Positions 60,413 to 64,000 of a stretch of DNA of 64,000 nt are shown here, in pieces; position 1 is the stretch's first letter; every line of letters starts with the position of its first letter. A program made the translations under genes and the position numbers. The stretch spans positions 806,001-870,000 of the forward strand of contig JANUWF010003366.1 of assembly GCA_026120185.1 (NCBI GenBank), read 5' to 3'. The notes below the pieces were generated by a model, which worked only from the letters and a program-made list of their open reading frames with translations, did not search any database and was not told the origin of the DNA. Source of the DNA: Voacanga thouarsii (taxonomy: Eukaryota > Streptophyta > Magnoliopsida > Gentianales > Apocynaceae).

Positions 60413-61810
60413 TTTTCTTTGAGATTTCAAGCTGTATTTTTAATGCATGTCTTTATGATGGATTATAGAGCATATGTTCTAGATCATTTATGGCTTATGC
60501 ATGACTTTTTACACGCACTTGGACGAAGTAGTTCTTGATCAAATGCTTTACATTGTTCTTAAACCTGTTTTTCTACTAAAATTCATGGAGCATTCTAGAA
60601 CTTACTTGAATACCTCTCAAGGCAAAATAAGAAAGACATTCATAATTTAACTTAGGGATGACGGTAATAGGTCTTCTTTGGATAGTTTGAGCTTTTCAAG
60701 CCTACCTATTTTTATATTATCCCTAATGCCTATTTTGAGCCTACATTGGCGAATTTCTTTCTTAAAACTCATTATCGTACTTTGTCTATTATTTTTTTCT
60801 GAGAGTTGAATAATTCTTCCAAATCTCTGTGCTCTTGATGGATAAAAGTACATGAAGGAGAATGTTGAGGGAGAATACTTGGAGAAAGATCATGACTCGT
60901 TACTTTCAGTTATGCATCAATAGTTGTGTTGAGCTGGAAAAAAGAAAGAAAAGAAAGAGAAGAAAGAGAAGAAAGATGGGAAACAAGAAAAGAAAATAAA
61001 AAGCTGCTTAAAAATAAAAAGATGTAAAGAAAGAAACTGAGAAAGAAAAGAACAGCAGTAGTGAAAGACAAAAGAAGAGAGAGAAAAAAAGTAAAGAGAA
61101 ATTTTGAAAGAAAAAGAAAAGAAAGATTATGAGAGGAATGGTGATTGAAGCTGTAAAAGTTGAGTTCGTATCAAGTCTGTGACACCATTGCTGAAAATTC
61201 GAGTGATCTTGTGAAAAATAGAGAAGAGTTGATGAAAGAAAAAAAAAAAGAAAAGATAGAGAGAGAAAATGCAAGATTTGCTTGAGTTGAACTATAATTG
61301 CTAAACAAGGTTATATGTTTTGATTGATTTTAAAATAGGAGAGCAAGAATAGTTCGGAAATTATTGATACATTTTGGTTATCCTTTTCTTGCGAACTCTC
61401 AGCTTCTTTGATGTTTGATTCTCCTATATCCTTCATTTGATAAGCTACATTACAAGTCTTTAGCCTTACATTACAAGCTTGAAAGTTCTACTTGACCTAT
61501 GTAGAATCATGATATGTCTCAGATTAGTGGAGAGAGTGTATGAAGAGTAAGCTTATGGAATGCATATTCATTTTGAACTAAATTCTTTCCAATGGTATGA
61601 GAATATTGTTAAGTATTGAGATGGTTCTACTAAGTCATTATTCACTTACACAAGTCTTGCATTTGTTGTGAAAGATGTAGTAGTATGCGTTTTATGTTCT
61701 TGAATGAAGGAAGCATTGAAGATATTGTTTTGAAATTGATTGAGTAATTGATGAAACCTTGTGTTTTCCTACTTGTCTTTGATACTTTGCTTGAGGACAA
61801 GCAAAGAGCT
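60413..61810 (+). other. E2 3' noncoding region with purine-rich stretch
   Basis: Nothing coding is recognised. About 60938-61275 is almost pure A/G with AAAGAAAGAGAAG-like words, matching the pyrimidine tract of E1. The long minus-strand frame there is an artefact of composition. Confidence 0.6.
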
Positions 61811-61825
61811 AAGTGTGGGGGAATA
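61811..61825 (+). other. E2 3' polypurine tract
   Basis: AAGTGTGGGGGAATA directly before the 3' LTR, preceded by GAGGACAAGCAAAGAGCT. Confidence 0.9.
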
Positions 61826-63351
61826 TGATAGGGCCTAAATTAGTCATATTTTCCTTAGTTATTTAAGGCTCTTTTGTGATACATTCTATTCAATAACTAA
61901 TCATATTCCTTCATATTTAAGATTTTACCATTGGAAAGGTATTTTTTGCATTATTTCAGATTTTAGGGGTAAAACAAAACAAAAACGTCGCGAAACAGAA
62001 TAGAGGCGGCACCGACCAGGACAGAGGAACTAGTGCCAGCCATGTGCTATTGGTACAAACTTTGAGGTGACGAAATATTGTTCAAACAGGAATGGAACAA
62101 AACCAAACTGGTGCCGGCTCTAGTAGCCAAGGCGGCGCCAGCTGCACTTTGGACAACATTGCATGAAAATCAAGAAAAACAATCGGCGAACAACGGAAGA
62201 AACAGAACACAATCGGCGCCGGCTCCAGAAGCCAAGGTGGCACCGGCTGTGCCCCGAGGATAAGACGGAATCTTGATTTTTCTACGCGATTTTTCTACTT
62301 CTACTCTGCCAAGAACCTTACACCAACGAGTTTAGGCACTTCCTAAACCTATAAATAGATGGAAAACACAAGAGAAGAAGGGTGAGAATTCATAGATCAT
62401 CATAGAAAATCACTTAAATCAAATGAGGAATTCTTCAATTTAAGGAAGGTTGTGCAAGAAGGTCTTCAAAGGAAGAAGAATGAGGCTTGTCTATGAGTGC
62501 TTTCTTTTACTTTGTTTTCTTTTTCTTGAACAATGATATATTAATTTTTTTATTATAATTCGACATTGTTTTAGGTATTCATGATTTTTAGAGTTATTTG
62601 ATCTTTTGACTAATTGATTGTTCTTCTTGGTATTTAATTAATTGTGCTTATTACGAGATTAATTGGTTATTTCTTTCCATTACTTGCTTGAAAAAGAGGT
62701 TGATTGTGGTTTCAATTCATTAGTTTCATATTTGTTGTCTCTTAACTTGCATGAAAAAGAAGTTGATTGCCAAGAACAGAGTAATTAAAGGTTAATTGAT
62801 GTCTGCTAGAATATGAATTCATTGGTTAATTTCATGTTTTAAGTTTGTCAGAATATGGAAATTTAATCAAGAATTGTGTTTAATGTATCTTTTGGGTGAA
62901 TTGGTTGAGACAGAATATGTGATGCTAATTTGTCTAGAAGATAGTGATTTCATGGATTGAAAAATAAGTGAGTCTATCTTAATCCTTCATGATGCCAGGA
63001 GAAAAATCGATTATGATAATGATTGGGTTCTTTAAGATCATGTTTGTCAAAATAATTGTTTGAATTACACACTTCTCCATCGTTGACATGTATATATTCT
63101 TTCATTTTATTTTATTTTATTTTATTTTTCTTTTTATTTCTTTTGCACTTTATTAAGTCGGTTAAACAATGAGAGAAAAAGTGATTAATGCATACTTGTT
63201 CCTTGAGGATCGACACTCGCTTGAACCTATGCTATGTTAATGATGGGTACACTTGCTCATATGTGAAATTTGGGGTTAACGTTTTAATTTAAGCTTGATT
63301 GGGAATGTGCTTATTTTTATATGATTTTTATACCCAAATCTAAACACATCA
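61826..63351 (+). repeat. E2 3' LTR
   Basis: 1526 bp, TGATAGGG...CACATCA, closely similar to the 5' LTR. TATA box TATAAATA at 62350-62357. GCCGGCGCC-type words lie at 62000-62255. Confidence 0.92.
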
Positions 63352-64000
63352 CTTTCATTGTTGTATTTTTTGCCATTGAGGACAATGTCCAGTTTAAATA
63401 TGGGGGAAGAGTTTAGGTATTGAAGATATTTTTCACATAATTTGTGTGACAATTTTTCAAAATTTTTTGTGGCTTTCATTGTTTAGCAAGGTTGTAATTT
63501 TTTTTCTTACTTGGATATAAATTTTTGTCATTCATTTTGTGGATTTTTCTGAAATTAGTTTATTGGATAGGATATTTTTCAAGACTTGAGAATTTGAATT
63601 AATCTTGTTTATGCATTGGTGTTTGAGTATTATTTGACTCGTCTATTTTGAATATGGAGAATATGATAAATCTGGGGAAAGTTTGTTATTATTTGACTCG
63701 TCTATTTTGAATATGGAGAATATGATAAATCTGGGGAAAGTTTGTTGGCTAACGCTTGTATTATGGATTTAAACTTTGTTTAGCTTTTAGTTATGATAAG
63801 GAATGTAAGGAGATGAAAGAGCTTTGAGCAAAAAATTTGTTGAAACTTTTTGTGAGTTGAAAAATTAAGAAAAATGAGTTGATTGTTGCTTCCTCTTTGA
63901 AGATGAGAAAGTACTATTTTTGCTTGATTATAGGGGCTAATACAGATAGTGAAAAGAAATTCACTTTTTTGAGGCTATGAATTCCTAGAGCAAAAGAGAG
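63352..64000 (+). other. Host Athila-like element, 3' region
   Basis: It begins with the E2 target duplication and the internal motif GAGGACAATGTCC...TTAAATATGGGGGA (63378-63407), a decayed form of the cassette seen in E1 and E2. The rest is T-rich with no gene. A perfect 59-bp tandem duplication (TATTTGACTCGTC ... GGGGAAAGTTTGTT) lies at about 63631-63746. Confidence 0.6.
63631..63746. repeat. 59-bp perfect tandem duplication
   Basis: TTTGACTCGTCTATTTTG is at 63633 and 63692; the two units show no difference by eye. Confidence 0.9.

Larger units (their letters stand above)
54000..63351 (+). mobile_element. Athila-type Ty3/gypsy element E2 (plus strand), complete in outline
   Basis: 9352 bp, TGATAGGG...CACATCA, flanked by perfect CTTTC duplications (53995-53999 and 63352-63356). 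Order: 5' LTR 54000-55541, primer site, gag/protease, RT, RNase H, integrase, hydrophobic ORF, internal GTGTGGGGGA motif, purine-rich stretch, polypurine tract, 3' LTR 61826-63351. It is the same family as E1 but has a single gag region, so it shows the unamplified arrangement. Every domain is present and all are interrupted by stops. Confidence 0.95.

Noticed and set aside
61008..61274. Phe/Leu/Ser-rich minus-strand frame
   Set aside because: Reverse reading of a purine-rich tract; composition alone produces it.

Overview
This window looks like plant nuclear heterochromatin, probably from a eudicot. It is AT-rich, holds no convincing host gene, and is built almost entirely of nested transposable elements: Ty3/gypsy of the Athila type (tRNA-Asp primer site, xMDDFSVFG reverse transcriptase, GTGTGGGGGA polypurine tracts), Ty1/copia LTRs, a long-LTR family starting TGTAACAC, and a 24-kb CACTA (En/Spm) DNA transposon. 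Every coding region is damaged by stops, frameshifts or insertions. I read the species level as unresolved.

Layout. The oldest layer is a degraded Athila-like host element with no visible pol. Its pieces lie at 1793-3583, 5264-5424, 28652-29504, 53756-53999 and 63352-64000. Inserted into it are: a Ty1/copia end (1-1792); a copia-type solo LTR (3584-5263, flanked by TTATT); a TGTAACAC-type LTR (5425-28651, flanked by ATAGT); the CACTA element (29505-53755); and a second Athila element on the + strand (54000-63351, flanked by CTTTC). The TGTAACAC LTR is itself split by a 20.9-kb minus-strand Athila element (6717-27642, GTCAT/GTTAT). The left LTR of that element is split in turn by another TGTAACAC solo LTR (7993-12780, TCTAT). 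The CACTA element holds three solo LTRs: 30375-32334 (ATCAT), 35109-36635 (CCACT) and 36696-38598 (GTGGC/GTGGA).

Two structures stand out. First, the minus-strand Athila element carries five tandem copies (about 1.75 kb each) of a segment made of truncated LTR end + primer binding site + leader + gag/protease (17767-26506) ahead of a single pol. The copies share inactivating mutations and show an A-B-A-B variant pattern. Second, the CACTA element contains a 6.5-kb satellite (46652-53126) with true higher-order structure: about 43 monomers of about 150 bp, organised as four near-identical 1.51-kb units of ten monomers.

How the genes would work together. In the Athila elements, gag/protease and pol (RT, RNase H, integrase) would be read from one LTR transcript primed by tRNA-Asp. 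In the CACTA element a TNP2-type transposase (43459-39736) and a TNPA-like subterminal-binding protein (39474-33742), both on the minus strand, would act on the TTAGTGACAA repeats at both ends. None of these looks functional now.
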